Part shown: positions 16,225 to 25,073 of the stretch, piece after piece | Numbering within the stretch: position 1 is the stretch's first letter | Layout: each line of letters begins with the position of its first letter | NCBI GenBank assembly: GCA_021790385.1 | Contig: JAJYDW010000040.1 | Span: 1-35,719 of the forward strand | Direction: 5' to 3' | Origin: Planctomycetota bacterium | GTDB lineage: Bacteria > Planctomycetota > Phycisphaerae > WQYP01 | Length of the DNA stretch: 35,719 nucleotides | The notes under the pieces: generated by a model | The model's input: the letters and a program-made list of their open reading frames with translations, nothing else | What the model was told of the DNA's origin: nothing | Database searches by the model: none | Program-made: the position numbers and the translations under genes

Positions 16225-17214
16225 ATGCAGGCGTGGCTTTTGGAAAAACTAGGATCGCTGGACAACATGCATTTGGGCGAAACGGCGGATCCGGTGGCAG
16301 GTCGTCATGATGTGGTCATGGAAGTGGCTCTGGCCGCACTGAACCCTGCTGATCGGTATTTGGCCCAGGGGCAGTATCCAGCGCGACCGGAGTTGCCGCA
16401 TATTTTAGGTCGCGACGGTGTGGGGCGCATTGTCAGTGTCGGGGCGGAGGTTAAAACCTGGAAAGTGGGTGATCAGGCGTTGATTTTGCGTGGGCCGACA
16501 GGTGTGGAGCGGGCGGGAATGTTTGCCCGTTTGGCGGCGGTGCCGGCGGATTCACTGGTGGAAATTCCGCATGGGTGGTCGCTGGAGCAGGCAGCGGGAG
16601 CCAGCCTGGTATATTTGACTGCGTATCAGGCTTTAACTCAATGGGATGATCTTCAACCGGGACAGGTGTTGATTACCGGCGCATCCGGTGGCGTGGGAGT
16701 GGCGGCGGTGCAATTGGCCAAGGCTTTGGGCCACACCGTGGCGGTGCTTTCGCGCAGTGTGGAAAAGCAGAAAAAGTTGCTGGAGATCGGTGCGGATATT
16801 GCCTTATGCGCCCAAGACACGCAGTGGCGCAAGAAGCTTTTTGAGGCGTTGGGCCAGCGCCGGGTGGATTTGGCCATCGACAATATCGGTGGTCAGCTTT
16901 TTCCGGAGGTTATTGACACCCTGGGCATGTTCGGGCGAGTCAGCGTCGTGGGAAGACTGGCCGGGCCGGTACCGCAATTCAATACCGCAAGCCTGTTTTT
17001 CCGGCGAAATAAGATCGGCGGTGTGGCCGTGGCCACCTACAGTGCGGAAGAATCCCGCAGGGTCTGGGCGCATGTAACGAACTTGCTTGGGGCAAGAAAC
17101 GCCCGCCCACTGGTGGACAGCGTGCATCCCTTTGAACAACTGCCGGCGGCGTTTGCCCGGCTTGAGGCCGGCCCTATGGGCAAAGTGTTGCTGCGTGTGG
17201 GCGGTGCTTGCTGA
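16225..17214 (+). CDS. Zinc-independent MDR-family quinone oxidoreductase
   Basis: A 329-residue medium-chain dehydrogenase/reductase. It has an N-terminal GroES-like domain (ALNPADRYLAQGQYP, then GRDGVGRIVSVG) and a Rossmann domain with TGASGGVGVAAVQLAKALG (residues 151-169). The catalytic and structural zinc cysteines of alcohol dehydrogenases are absent, which places it with NADPH-dependent quinone oxidoreductases (QorA type). The start is ATG 16225 with AGGAG at 16211-16215. It follows hrpB by 80 nt and ends 3 nt before the convergent glycosyltransferase gene. The substrate is uncertain. Confidence 0.88.
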   Translation: MQAWLLEKLGSLDNMHLGETADPVAGRHDVVMEVALAALNPADRYLAQGQYPARPELPHILGRDGVGRIVSVGAEVKTWKVGDQALILRGPTGVERAGMFARLAAVPADSLVEIPHGWSLEQAAGASLVYLTAYQALTQWDDLQPGQVLITGASGGVGVAAVQLAKALGHTVAVLSRSVEKQKKLLEIGADIALCAQDTQWRKKLFEALGQRRVDLAIDNIGGQLFPEVIDTLGMFGRVSVVGRLAGPVPQFNTASLFFRRNKIGGVAVATYSAEESRRVWAHVTNLLGARNARPLVDSVHPFEQLPAAFARLEAGPMGKVLLRVGGAC

Positions 17215-17217
17215 ACT

Positions 17218-18456
17218 TTACTGTATGGCTTCGTCCGGATGGGCCATGGTTTTGCGGCTGTACGTGCGGCCAGACCAGATATTTCCGCCCGTGTAATAGT
17301 CCCGCACGGAAGCTCCCAGTATGACCAGGCAAAAAATGACGGCAGGTGAGAGTATGAACTCGGATCCGGGGGTGCCATCCAGAAAGCGGCGCACCCGGCG
17401 CATGTGTACCAGCGCCAGCGCATTGGCCACCACTGCCAGCGTCAGGTTGACCCACGCCAGGGTGGCCGGTTTCAGCAACACCAGACTGGCCGCGACGACC
17501 GGATAAATGGGCAGCAGGGCGCCAACGAATAAAAATCCCAACGCCAGGGCCAGGGCGGCGAGCGGATTGTATTTCAGCCCGGCATAGACATTTTTCTTGC
17601 CTCCGCGGAACGTGTCCACCACGCCCTCGTACATGCGGCCGAAGAGTAATTCCCGTGTGAGCACGGTAAAAACGCGAAATCCGCGGTTTTTAGCCCGGCC
17701 ACCCAGGGCCAAGTCTTCAATCAATTGCCCTTTGATGGCTTCATGACCACCGATGGCTTCATAGGTATGCCGGCGAAAAAGCAGGAACGCTCCAGCGGTG
17801 AGAATGGCTTTTGATGCCGGATTGTTGCTGCGGTGCGGTGCGGCCATGGTAAACATAGCGGTCATTGCTACCATTAAGAAGCCCTGCTCCATGACGCTGT
17901 TGCCCTGTGGCCGCGGCAAAATGCTCAGCAGGTCCAGGTTGCGGTGCCGGACCAGCCGCATGGCCTGTCGCAGGCATTGTGGATGAAAATGCATGTCGGA
18001 ATCAACAAACAGCAGATATTCGGTATCAGCCCATTGGCGGGCTTGATGGATGGCCCAGTTTTTACCCATCCAGCCGGGGGGTGGCGGTTGAGTATTGTGG
18101 AGAATGTGCAGATGCAGGAATTGGGCCGCCAGTTGTCCGGCGATCTTGGCGGTGTTATCGGTGCTTTGGTCATCAATGAATATCACGCGACAATTGGGAT
18201 AGTCCTGTCGGCAAATGGACCCCAGCGTATCCAGAAGCACGTGACCTTCATTGCGGCCCGGTACAATAATAGTGACGCTCGGAAGGGGTAGTGATGAATC
18301 TGCCGACGGCGGTTGATCTGGATGGAGGTCCAAGGTTTCCGGGGGAGTGTGGCTGTCATACATCAAACGATGCACACGCCCCAGACCGCCCAAAATGGTG
18401 ATGGTGATCCAGCACAGGAGTACCCCCACCAGAATAAAAAGCAGGACTATATTCAT
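17218..18456 (-). CDS. Family 2 glycosyltransferase, HpnB/CrtQ-like, membrane-bound
   Basis: A 412-residue GT2 enzyme. It has an N-terminal membrane helix (residues 4-26) and a cytoplasmic catalytic domain with IIVPGRNE (63-70), IDDQSTDNT (94-102), GWMGKNWA (128-135) and metal site VDSDM (D152, D154). GQLIEDLALGGRAK follows, then several C-terminal hydrophobic helices. The GxxGKxWA and xLIEDxxLG patterns resemble hopanoid-associated HpnB and carotenoid glycosyltransferases. ATG 18456 is preferred over TTG 18471. It lies 62 nt downstream of mlaF on the same strand and is probably co-transcribed with mlaE-mlaF. The acceptor lipid is not known. Confidence 0.83.
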   Translation of the reverse strand: MNIVLLFILVGVLLCWITITILGGLGRVHRLMYDSHTPPETLDLHPDQPPSADSSLPLPSVTIIVPGRNEGHVLLDTLGSICRQDYPNCRVIFIDDQSTDNTAKIAGQLAAQFLHLHILHNTQPPPPGWMGKNWAIHQARQWADTEYLLFVDSDMHFHPQCLRQAMRLVRHRNLDLLSILPRPQGNSVMEQGFLMVAMTAMFTMAAPHRSNNPASKAILTAGAFLLFRRHTYEAIGGHEAIKGQLIEDLALGGRAKNRGFRVFTVLTRELLFGRMYEGVVDTFRGGKKNVYAGLKYNPLAALALALGFLFVGALLPIYPVVAASLVLLKPATLAWVNLTLAVVANALALVHMRRVRRFLDGTPGSEFILSPAVIFCLVILGASVRDYYTGGNIWSGRTYSRKTMAHPDEAIQ

Positions 18457-18518
18457 GCGTGTATTACCCAAATATCCCGAAAACCATGGACGGCCTGACC
18501 CAGGATGTGCGAAAAACT

Positions 18519-19313
18519 TCAGAGGCGGTGAAGGGCTTTCAGGTCTTCGGCATTGGCCCGGCCTTCGATGAAATGGCGCAAATCTTCATTCTCCATGGTT
18601 TTGATCTGCTCCGGTGTGCCCTGGGCGATGATTTTGCCGTTCAAGAGCATCACAATCTGATCTGCCACCTTGAAAGCGCTGGCCATGTCATGGGTTACCA
18701 CAATGCCGGTTACCTTGAGTTCTTCCTTGAGCTTCAAAATTAATTCATTGATAACGTCGGCGCGAATGGGGTCCAGACCGGTGGTGGGTTCATCATAAAG
18801 CACCACTTCCGGATCCATGGCAATGGCCCGGGCCAGGGCCACACGTTTTTTCTGGCCGCCGGAGAGATCGCCGGGCATTTTTTTTTCACTGCCGCTTAAC
18901 CCCACCACCGCCAGTTTTTCACCGATAATCTGCTGAATATCTCTTTCAGAGTTCAGGCCCTGATACCGCAGCGGAAAGGCGATGTTTTCGCCCACACTCA
19001 TGGAATCAAACAGTGCTCCCATTTGAAACAGAAAACCAATACGTTTACGAATGGGTTCGAGTTGCCGTTCGCTAAGCTCGTTAATGCGTTGCTGATGGAA
19101 ATAGACGTTTCCCTGATCGGGCTGCAGCAGTCCCACAATATGCTTGAGCAATACTGATTTTCCTGTGCCCGATGGGCCGATGATCACAGTGGTGCGGTCC
19201 GCGGGAATTGCCAGACTCAGCCCGTCGAGTACCACCAGCGATCCGAAACGCTTATGGACATCGGCGAAGCGAATGATGGCTTGATCGGACTTATCGTTGG
19301 GGGGCTGTATCAT
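18519..19313 (-). CDS. mlaF: ABC transporter ATPase of the Mla (lipid asymmetry) type
   Basis: A 264-residue ABC ATPase. It has Walker A GPSGTGKS (residues 46-53), Q-loop Q97 (FLFQMGALFDSMSV, typical of MlaF/Ttg2A), signature LSGGQ (150-154), Walker B VLYDEP (171-176) with catalytic E175, and switch His in VVTHDM. The C-terminal tail NEDLRHFIEG is also MlaF-like. ATG 19313 was chosen because it matches family starts; the open frame further upstream overlaps mlaE. It pairs with mlaE 35 nt upstream, in the inner-membrane complex that moves phospholipid between membranes. No mlaD is in the window. Confidence 0.93.
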   Translation of the reverse strand: MIQPPNDKSDQAIIRFADVHKRFGSLVVLDGLSLAIPADRTTVIIGPSGTGKSVLLKHIVGLLQPDQGNVYFHQQRINELSERQLEPIRKRIGFLFQMGALFDSMSVGENIAFPLRYQGLNSERDIQQIIGEKLAVVGLSGSEKKMPGDLSGGQKKRVALARAIAMDPEVVLYDEPTTGLDPIRADVINELILKLKEELKVTGIVVTHDMASAFKVADQIVMLLNGKIIAQGTPEQIKTMENEDLRHFIEGRANAEDLKALHRL

Positions 19314-19348
19314 GGTATTCCGCAGTCTCCTGCTGGCACGTTGCAGGA

Positions 19349-20203
19349 TTATAAAATCGGCGATTGATTGGGCCAAAACATGACATAGATATTGGTCAGT
19401 AGCAAAGCCAGCACCAGGTTCAATATCAAGATGACGATAAAGCTGGTAACAAATGCCTCCGTGCACGCCCGGCCTACGCCCTGGGCCCCGTTGCCGCAGC
19501 GAAACCCTTTGTAGCAGGCGATGGCACCGATGGCCAGACCGAAAAACAGGGCTTTGATCAGGCCCGTGTTGATGGTATAAATATCCACCCCAACGCGGGC
19601 GTAGTGCCAGAATTGGTCATTGTTGATGCCCTGCACATGCACCGCAATCAACCAGCCGCCGAAGATTCCCAAAATATCGCTGAAAATCGTCAGAATTGGA
19701 GTCATCACCACGCAGGCCAGCACCCGCGGCACGGCCAGTGTGCGAACGGGCTCCGCGGCCATAGACCGCAGAGCCTCGATTTGTTCGGTGACGCACATGG
19801 TTCCCAACTCGGCAGTCATGGCCCCGCCGACACGCCCGGCCAGCATGACGCCCGTGAGCACTGGGCCAATTTGTTTCACCACGCTCAGGACGGTAACACT
19901 GCCGAGCCGGCTGGCCAGCCCCAGGGCATGAAATTGTGGGTAAGCTTCAATGACCAGCACGGCCCCTATAAAAAAACCGGTCAACATGACTACTGGAATG
20001 GAAAGCGTGCCCAGGTCAAACATCTGCGAGAACATCTCGTGCAGGCCAAAGCGGTCCATGCCACGCAGAGTTCCCGCGAGAATGGCCATGAAGAACCGCA
20101 CAAAATCGCCCAGGGTCAGCACAAAAGAAACACAGATATTCCCCAGGAACTCCAGGGGCATCAGGATGCTGGAACGATTGGGGGGTGGATCTGCGGGTGT
20201 CAA
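19349..20203 (-). CDS. mlaE: ABC transporter permease of the Mla (lipid asymmetry) type
   Basis: A 284-residue polytopic membrane protein of the MlaE/YrbE (PF02405) family. The hallmark AGRVGGAMTAELGTM (residues 122-136) and VTEQIEAL (138-145) are intact, with hydrophobic segments around 24-45, 65-88, 160-190, 215-232 and 250-276. The start is uncertain. TTG 20203 has AAGGG 9 nt upstream and preserves a short polar N-terminus; ATG 20161 lacks a Shine-Dalgarno. It forms an operon with mlaF and the glycosyltransferase and is divergent from hslU. Confidence 0.92.
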   Translation of the reverse strand: MTPADPPPNRSSILMPLEFLGNICVSFVLTLGDFVRFFMAILAGTLRGMDRFGLHEMFSQMFDLGTLSIPVVMLTGFFIGAVLVIEAYPQFHALGLASRLGSVTVLSVVKQIGPVLTGVMLAGRVGGAMTAELGTMCVTEQIEALRSMAAEPVRTLAVPRVLACVVMTPILTIFSDILGIFGGWLIAVHVQGINNDQFWHYARVGVDIYTINTGLIKALFFGLAIGAIACYKGFRCGNGAQGVGRACTEAFVTSFIVILILNLVLALLLTNIYVMFWPNQSPIL

Positions 20204-20256
20204 AGCGGCTAGCCCTTATCAAGCACCATTTTCCCAATGCAGTGCACCGCACCGGT

Positions 20257-20277
20257 TCTGCGTATTGTATACGCAGA
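20257..20277. promoter_or_regulatory. Perfect operator-like palindrome between mlaE and hslU
   Basis: 9-nt arms TCTGCGTAT and ATACGCAGA flank a TGT centre. It lies 54 nt upstream of the mlaE start and 182 nt upstream of hslU, in the divergent promoter region. On the minus strand its centre contains TACAAT, a possible -10 for mlaE, so a bound regulator could block that promoter. I see no other clear element in this 255-nt gap. Confidence 0.55.
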
Positions 20278-20458
20278 TGAAGACCTTGGGGCAAGTGGGT
20301 ACAGGAGGCGGTTGGAAGTGTGGCTGATCGGCGCAGGCCTGGGACCGGAGAAAGAGGGCAATTGGCGCAATTTCGCGTATCATAGGTCTTTGAAGTTGGT
20401 ACCCCGGGCAACAGGACTGGGGAAAATTTACTATGGATTTCCATGCATGTGCGCTACA

Positions 20459-21811
20459 ATGTCCGTTGCAGAACTTACTCCCGCCAAAATCGTCGCCGAG
20501 CTGGATAAGTACATCATCGGCCAGAAGGCGGCTAAGAGAGCCGTCGCCAATGCCGTGCGCAACCGCTGGCGGCGTTTGCAATTAAGCCCCGAAATCGCCC
20601 GTGATGTACTGCCTAAAAATATCATGCTGATCGGCCCGACCGGTGTGGGCAAAACAGAAATCGCCCGCCGTCTGGCAACGCTGGTGGAAGCTCCGTTTAT
20701 CAAGGTGGAGGCCACCAAGTATACCGAAGTGGGCTATGTCGGCCGCGATGTGGAAAGCATGATCCGTGATTTATTGGAATCGGCCATTCGCATGGTGCGG
20801 GCGGCCCAGATGCAGGCGGTGGCCATTCCCGCGTCCAAATTAGCTGACGAGCGGCTCGTGGAACTGCTTTTGCCGCTAAGCACCACGGCAGACGAAACAG
20901 ACCCGGCAGCGCAGCAGCGTCGCCAGCGCAGTGCCGCCAAGATCAAGTCCCAACTGGCCGCAGGTGTGTTTGATGATCAAATGGTGGAGGTGCCGGTGGT
21001 CGAAAAATCTCCCGCTCCGCCCATGTTCGGCATGATGGGCATGGATTCGGCGGAATCCATGCCGCCGGGTCTGAATGAAATTTTTGAAAAGCTTTCGTCG
21101 GGCCGCAGCACAGTACACAAGGTCAAAGTAACGGAAGCCCGGAAGATATTGGCGGCGCAGGAAGCTGAAAAGCTTGTCGATCAACAGGGTGTGGTTGAAC
21201 AGGCGATCAGCCTGACCGAACAGTCCGGCATTATTTTTTTGGATGAAATAGACAAGGTGGCCACAGGCGGCGAAGGCCGCGGCGGTGCCGATGTATCGCG
21301 TCAGGGAGTGCAGCGGGATTTACTGCCCATTGTGGAAGGCAGTGCGGTAACCACGCGCCACGGCACAGTCCATACGGATCATATTTTGTTTATTGCCGCC
21401 GGGGCGTTTCACGCGGCCAAGCCGTCAGATCTCATGCCTGAATTACAGGGGCGTTTTCCCATTCGGGTGGAACTTTCCGACCTGGAACAGGCGGATTACG
21501 TACGAATCCTCCGGGAGCCGAAAAACTCGCTGGTGCGCCAACAAATTGATCTGCTGGCCGTGGAAGGCGTGCGCGTTTCTTTTACGGATGACGCCATTTA
21601 CGCCATGGCCGAGTACGCGTACAACGTCAACCGTAACACCCAGAACATTGGTGCTCGGCGCCTGAACACCATTTTGGATCGAGTGATGGATGATCTTTCA
21701 TTTATGGCATCGGAAATCCGCGGCGAAAAACATGTGATTGACGCTACGATGGTGCGGGAAAAGCTGGCCGATATAGCCAGCGATGAAGATTTATCGCGTT
21801 ATGTTTTGTAG
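20459..21811 (+). CDS. hslU: ATP-dependent protease ATPase subunit HslU
   Basis: A 450-residue AAA+ unfoldase of the HslUV (ClpYQ) protease. It starts with the typical LTPAKIVAELDKYIIGQ. It has Walker A GPTGVGKT (residues 59-66), the HslU pore-region motif KYTEVGYVGRDV, an inserted I domain (roughly 100-230), Walker B IIFLDEIDK, and sensor-region QGRFPIRVEL. The C-terminal DLSRYVL is the peptide that docks into HslV. An open frame extends back to 20237 but does not look coding. ATG 20447 is an alternative start. hslV, usually just upstream, is not in the window. A GT2 gene follows 73 nt later. Confidence 0.96.
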   Translation: MSVAELTPAKIVAELDKYIIGQKAAKRAVANAVRNRWRRLQLSPEIARDVLPKNIMLIGPTGVGKTEIARRLATLVEAPFIKVEATKYTEVGYVGRDVESMIRDLLESAIRMVRAAQMQAVAIPASKLADERLVELLLPLSTTADETDPAAQQRRQRSAAKIKSQLAAGVFDDQMVEVPVVEKSPAPPMFGMMGMDSAESMPPGLNEIFEKLSSGRSTVHKVKVTEARKILAAQEAEKLVDQQGVVEQAISLTEQSGIIFLDEIDKVATGGEGRGGADVSRQGVQRDLLPIVEGSAVTTRHGTVHTDHILFIAAGAFHAAKPSDLMPELQGRFPIRVELSDLEQADYVRILREPKNSLVRQQIDLLAVEGVRVSFTDDAIYAMAEYAYNVNRNTQNIGARRLNTILDRVMDDLSFMASEIRGEKHVIDATMVREKLADIASDEDLSRYVL

Positions 21812-21884
21812 CGGGAAAGCGGAAAACGGATGATGGAGGCCCGGCCATCTGCCAGGGCTGCAACACATATAGGACCTGGTGAAT

Positions 21885-22652
21885 ATGCAACAGCAGCTCA
21901 TTGAACTTTCCATTATTGCTCCGGCATTTAATGAGGTGGATAACGTTCAGCCGCTGGTGGAACGCATCCGTGATGTGTTTGTGCCACTGAACATCGTCTT
22001 TGAAGCGATTATTGTGGATGATGCCGGCACGGACGGCACACGTGAAAGGTTGCTGGAACTGGCCCGACAATACCCGTGGTTGCGGGTGATTTCCCTGGCC
22101 AGTAACAGCGGCCAGACTGCCGCCATGGATGCCGGCTTCCGCGCCGCCCGCGGCCGGATATGGGCTACCGTGGATGCCGACATGCAAAATGACCCCGGCG
22201 AAATTCCCCGCCTCATGGCCATGCTCTCCACAGATGTCGATATGGTCAACGGCTGGCGGCAAAAACGCAGCGACAATGCTCTGCGCCTCATTCAAACCAA
22301 AATAGCCAATGGCATTCGCAACCGGCTTAGCGGAGAAAACATCAAAGATTCCGCCTGTTCGCTGAAAGTTTACAAGCGCCAGTGCTTGGAAGGTCTTACC
22401 CTTTACAAAGGTATGCATCGCTTTTTTCCGACCCTGGTCAAAATGCGGGGCTTTAAGGTTATTGAGGTGCCGGTGAGCCACCATCCGCGGGCACATGGTG
22501 TTACCAAATATAAATTCGGCAGCCGGGTGATTCGGGCTTTTGTGGATCTTTTGGCCGTGCGCTGGATGAAAAAGCGCCAACTGCGTTATGAAACCCGCGA
22601 TCTGACGTCCGAGCGATCGGCGGCAGGTGCGGCCAAGTCGCGGTTGGGTTAG
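21885..22652 (+). CDS. Family 2 glycosyltransferase, dolichol-phosphate-mannose-synthase-like
   Basis: A 255-residue GT2 catalytic domain. It has LSIIAPAFNE (residues 8-17), IVDDAGTDGT (43-52), the nucleotide-sugar/metal site DADMQNDP (97-104), and the late HHPRAHGVTKYKFG segment typical of DPM1/ArnC/GtrB-type transferases. The C-terminal membrane helices seen in GtrB or ArnC are absent, so it should be soluble or peripheral. ATG 21885 (AGGA 10 nt upstream) is preferred over GTG 21879. It ends 1 nt before lpxA, so the two are probably translated together. A role in lipid-linked sugar transfer to the cell surface is inferred. Confidence 0.87.
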   Translation: MQQQLIELSIIAPAFNEVDNVQPLVERIRDVFVPLNIVFEAIIVDDAGTDGTRERLLELARQYPWLRVISLASNSGQTAAMDAGFRAARGRIWATVDADMQNDPGEIPRLMAMLSTDVDMVNGWRQKRSDNALRLIQTKIANGIRNRLSGENIKDSACSLKVYKRQCLEGLTLYKGMHRFFPTLVKMRGFKVIEVPVSHHPRAHGVTKYKFGSRVIRAFVDLLAVRWMKKRQLRYETRDLTSERSAAGAAKSRLG

Positions 22653-22653
22653 A

Positions 22654-23490
22654 ATGGTAAATATGATTGATCCTACGGCAATTGTTGATTCCCAAGCCCA
22701 GATAGACCCAAGCGTATCCATCGGGCCATATGCCGTCGTGGAGGGGGCGGTGCAAGTTGGCGCGCAGTGCCAAATTCAGGCCCATGCCAAACTCATGGGG
22801 CCGCTGACCATGGGGAGCGGCAACATCGTCCACAGCTTCGCTTCGCTGGGTGATGTGCCGCAAGATTTGAAATTTACCGGCCAAAATAGCTACCTGACTA
22901 TCGGTGATGGAAATATTTTTCGGGAACACGTCACGGTACATCGCGGGACATCCGGCCAGACCGTGCTTGGCTCCAACAACTATCTGATGGTGGCCAGCCA
23001 TGTCGGACATAATTGCCGTGTGGGAAACCATGTTACGCTAGTCAACGGAGCTTTGCTGGGCGGCCATGTGGTGGTGGAAGATGGAGCGATCATTGGCGGC
23101 AATTGTGCCGTTCATCAATTCTGTCGCATCGGCCGGCTGGCCATGATTAGCCTCACGTCGGCTTACAATGTGGATGTCCCGCCGTTTTGTATGGCCGTAT
23201 CCACCAACCTGATCACCCAACTCAATGCGGTGGGTTTGCGGCGATCAGGCATGAGCGTCGCGAGCCAGAATGCCCTTCGCCGGATGTTCCGTTGGATTTA
23301 CCGTACGCACGCCGGCGTGCCGTTGGCCAAAGCTTTGGGTAATTTGCCGCCGGAGTTAGGGGCAGTTCCTGAAATTCAGGAATTCATGGTGTTTGTAAAA
23401 GCCTCTAAACGTGGTGTGGCTCGGTTCCGGCACTGGTCCACCCGGCACGGTCAGGCCGCCGCCGAGACCGACGATGCCGACATTGGTTAA
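22654..23490 (+). CDS. lpxA: UDP-N-acetylglucosamine O-acyltransferase
   Basis: A 278-residue left-handed beta-helix acyltransferase that performs the first step of lipid A synthesis. Hexapeptide repeats run from residue 5 to about 170 (IDPTAIVDSQAQIDPS, then SIGPYAVVEGAV). FASLGDVPQDLKFTG, REHVTVHRGT and SHVGHNCRVGNHV are diagnostic for LpxA, with H119 the likely equivalent of the E. coli catalytic H125. A helical C-terminal domain follows. The usual fabZ/lpxD/lpxB neighbours are absent, which differs from the proteobacterial cluster. The start may be ATG 22654 or ATG 22663. Confidence 0.94.
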   Translation: MVNMIDPTAIVDSQAQIDPSVSIGPYAVVEGAVQVGAQCQIQAHAKLMGPLTMGSGNIVHSFASLGDVPQDLKFTGQNSYLTIGDGNIFREHVTVHRGTSGQTVLGSNNYLMVASHVGHNCRVGNHVTLVNGALLGGHVVVEDGAIIGGNCAVHQFCRIGRLAMISLTSAYNVDVPPFCMAVSTNLITQLNAVGLRRSGMSVASQNALRRMFRWIYRTHAGVPLAKALGNLPPELGAVPEIQEFMVFVKASKRGVARFRHWSTRHGQAAAETDDADIG

Positions 23491-23753
23491 AGTCTTGAAC
23501 GCCGCACAGTTAAATCCTGTAGGTAGCTTCGGTTCCGAACGGAATGACTCCTCAAAAGCTCGCCGCATGGATGGATGGTGCTTCGTGGCCGACGGTCGCA
23601 ATTATGTTGCTCTGTTGACTTGCTATTGAGGGCTGTTGAGGCGATAAGTAATGGTGCCGGTATGGGCCGGTCGGCAGTTCGGAGCTGAATCATGATCCGC
23701 TCTGAAAATGCCCGTCCCAACTGATGGATATTGAAAATACAAGGAGTAACTCT

Positions 23754-24923
23754 ATGGCTAAAACCGTAAAATCTCTGGTGCAGGAAAAATTTACCTTTGG
23801 TCTCTGGACCGTAGGCAACATTGGCCGTGATCCGTTCGGCGGTCCCGTGCGCGGCGTGCTAACGCCTGTGCAAATCGCCAAATTGCTGGGCGAAGTTGGC
23901 GCGTATGGTGTGAACTTTCATGACAATGATCTGGTGCCCATTGACGCCACGCCCGCGCAGGAAAGACAAATTAAATCCAGTTTCAAAAAGGCCCTGCGCG
24001 ATAACGGTTTGGTAGTGCCCATGGCTACCACGAATTTATTTGGCGATCCGATTTTCAAGGATGGTGCTTTCACCAGTGCCGATGCCAGAGTGCGGGCCTA
24101 CGCTCTCCAGAAAACCATGCGGGCCATGGACTTGGGAGCGGAGTTTGGCGCGCAGACGTTTGTTTTCTGGGGCGGTCGGGAAGGGGCCGAAAGTGATGCC
24201 GCCAAAGACCCGGCTGAAGCCATCAAACGTTTTCGCCAGGCCATCAATTTCCTCTGCCAGTATTCCATCGAAAATAATTATGGCTACAGGTTTGCCATGG
24301 AAGCCAAACCCAATGAGCCACGAGGACATATTTATTTTGCCACCACCGGCAACTACCTGGGATTTATTGAAACTCTTGATTATCCGGAGATGGTGGGGGT
24401 CAACCCGGAAGTCGCCCACGAAACCATGGCTGGTCTTAATTTTGTCCATCACGTGGCGCAGGCGCTCGAGACCGGCAAGCTCTTTCACATTGACCTTAAC
24501 GACCAGGAACCGGGCCGGTACGACCAGGATTACCGCTTTGGTGCCGCCAACATCAAAGCCGCTTTTTTTCTGGTCAAATTGCTGGTCGATCACGGCTATG
24601 ATGGTCCCCTGCACTTTGATGCCCATGCCTACCGCACCGAAGACTACCAGGGCGTGAAAGACTTTGCCCGCGGCTGCATGAAAACGTATCTGTTGCTCAA
24701 ACAGAAGGTGGCAAAGTTTAACGCCGACAGAGAAATTCAGGCCTTGTTGAAGCAGATTCATGTGCGCGATGAAAAGCTCGAAAATTTGAGCGCTGCCTAT
24801 TCCATCGACGCGGTGCGCCAACTCAAGGCATACAAGTTTAATCGCGTGGCCCTGGGTGCTCGCGGCATACCCTATGAAAAGCTTGACCAACTGACCATGG
24901 AAATCATCATGGGCACGCGGTAA
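23754..24923 (+). CDS. xylA: Xylose isomerase (short, actinobacterial-type)
   Basis: A 389-residue TIM-barrel enzyme interconverting D-xylose and D-xylulose (and glucose/fructose). The length and the opening [19 protein letters not shown] match the shorter class I xylose isomerases of actinomycetes. Active-site residues visible are H56 and D59 (NFHDND), E183 and K185 (AMEAKPNEP), E219 and H222 (NPEVAHE) and D247 with further acidic residues (HIDLNDQ). Start ATG 23754 has AAGGAG at 23741-23746. It stands alone: no xylulokinase or xylose regulator adjoins it. It is separated from lpxA by 263 nt and converges on ileS. Confidence 0.95.
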   Translation: MAKTVKSLVQEKFTFGLWTVGNIGRDPFGGPVRGVLTPVQIAKLLGEVGAYGVNFHDNDLVPIDATPAQERQIKSSFKKALRDNGLVVPMATTNLFGDPIFKDGAFTSADARVRAYALQKTMRAMDLGAEFGAQTFVFWGGREGAESDAAKDPAEAIKRFRQAINFLCQYSIENNYGYRFAMEAKPNEPRGHIYFATTGNYLGFIETLDYPEMVGVNPEVAHETMAGLNFVHHVAQALETGKLFHIDLNDQEPGRYDQDYRFGAANIKAAFFLVKLLVDHGYDGPLHFDAHAYRTEDYQGVKDFARGCMKTYLLLKQKVAKFNADREIQALLKQIHVRDEKLENLSAAYSIDAVRQLKAYKFNRVALGARGIPYEKLDQLTMEIIMGTR

Positions 24924-24934
24924 ACGGGTGTTTG

Positions 24935-25012
24935 GGCCTCCGCGGAGCGGTGTGAAGTCGGGCCGGACAGGCGTTTGGTTGCCATTCCCTAAGCCGCTCA
25001 ACACCGGAGGCC
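24935..25012. terminator. Two-tier inverted repeat between convergent xylA and ileS
   Basis: The outer arms GGCCTCCG (24935-24942) and CGGAGGCC (25005-25012) enclose inner arms GAGCGG (24945-24950) and CCGCTC (24994-24999), with a 43-nt apical region. It fills most of the 150-nt gap between the two stop codons. It may serve as a bidirectional transcription barrier or structured 3-prime UTR. There is no T run. Confidence 0.45.
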
Positions 25013-25073
25013 ACGGCTCATACCACTGCCGCTATGGATTAGTCTATCTTCGCGGAATTCTCATGGACGGCAG

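Noticed and set aside
20237-20458. N-terminal extension of hslU
   Set aside because: HslU homology begins at residue MSVAELTP; the upstream frame reads across the palindrome and promoter region and lacks family similarity.
21744-22721. 325-residue open frame on the minus strand
   Set aside because: It covers the 3-prime end of hslU, the GT2 gene and the start of lpxA in antisense, all of which have strong motif support.
24036-25004. 322-residue open frame on the minus strand
   Set aside because: It is antisense to xylA, whose active-site residues are complete.
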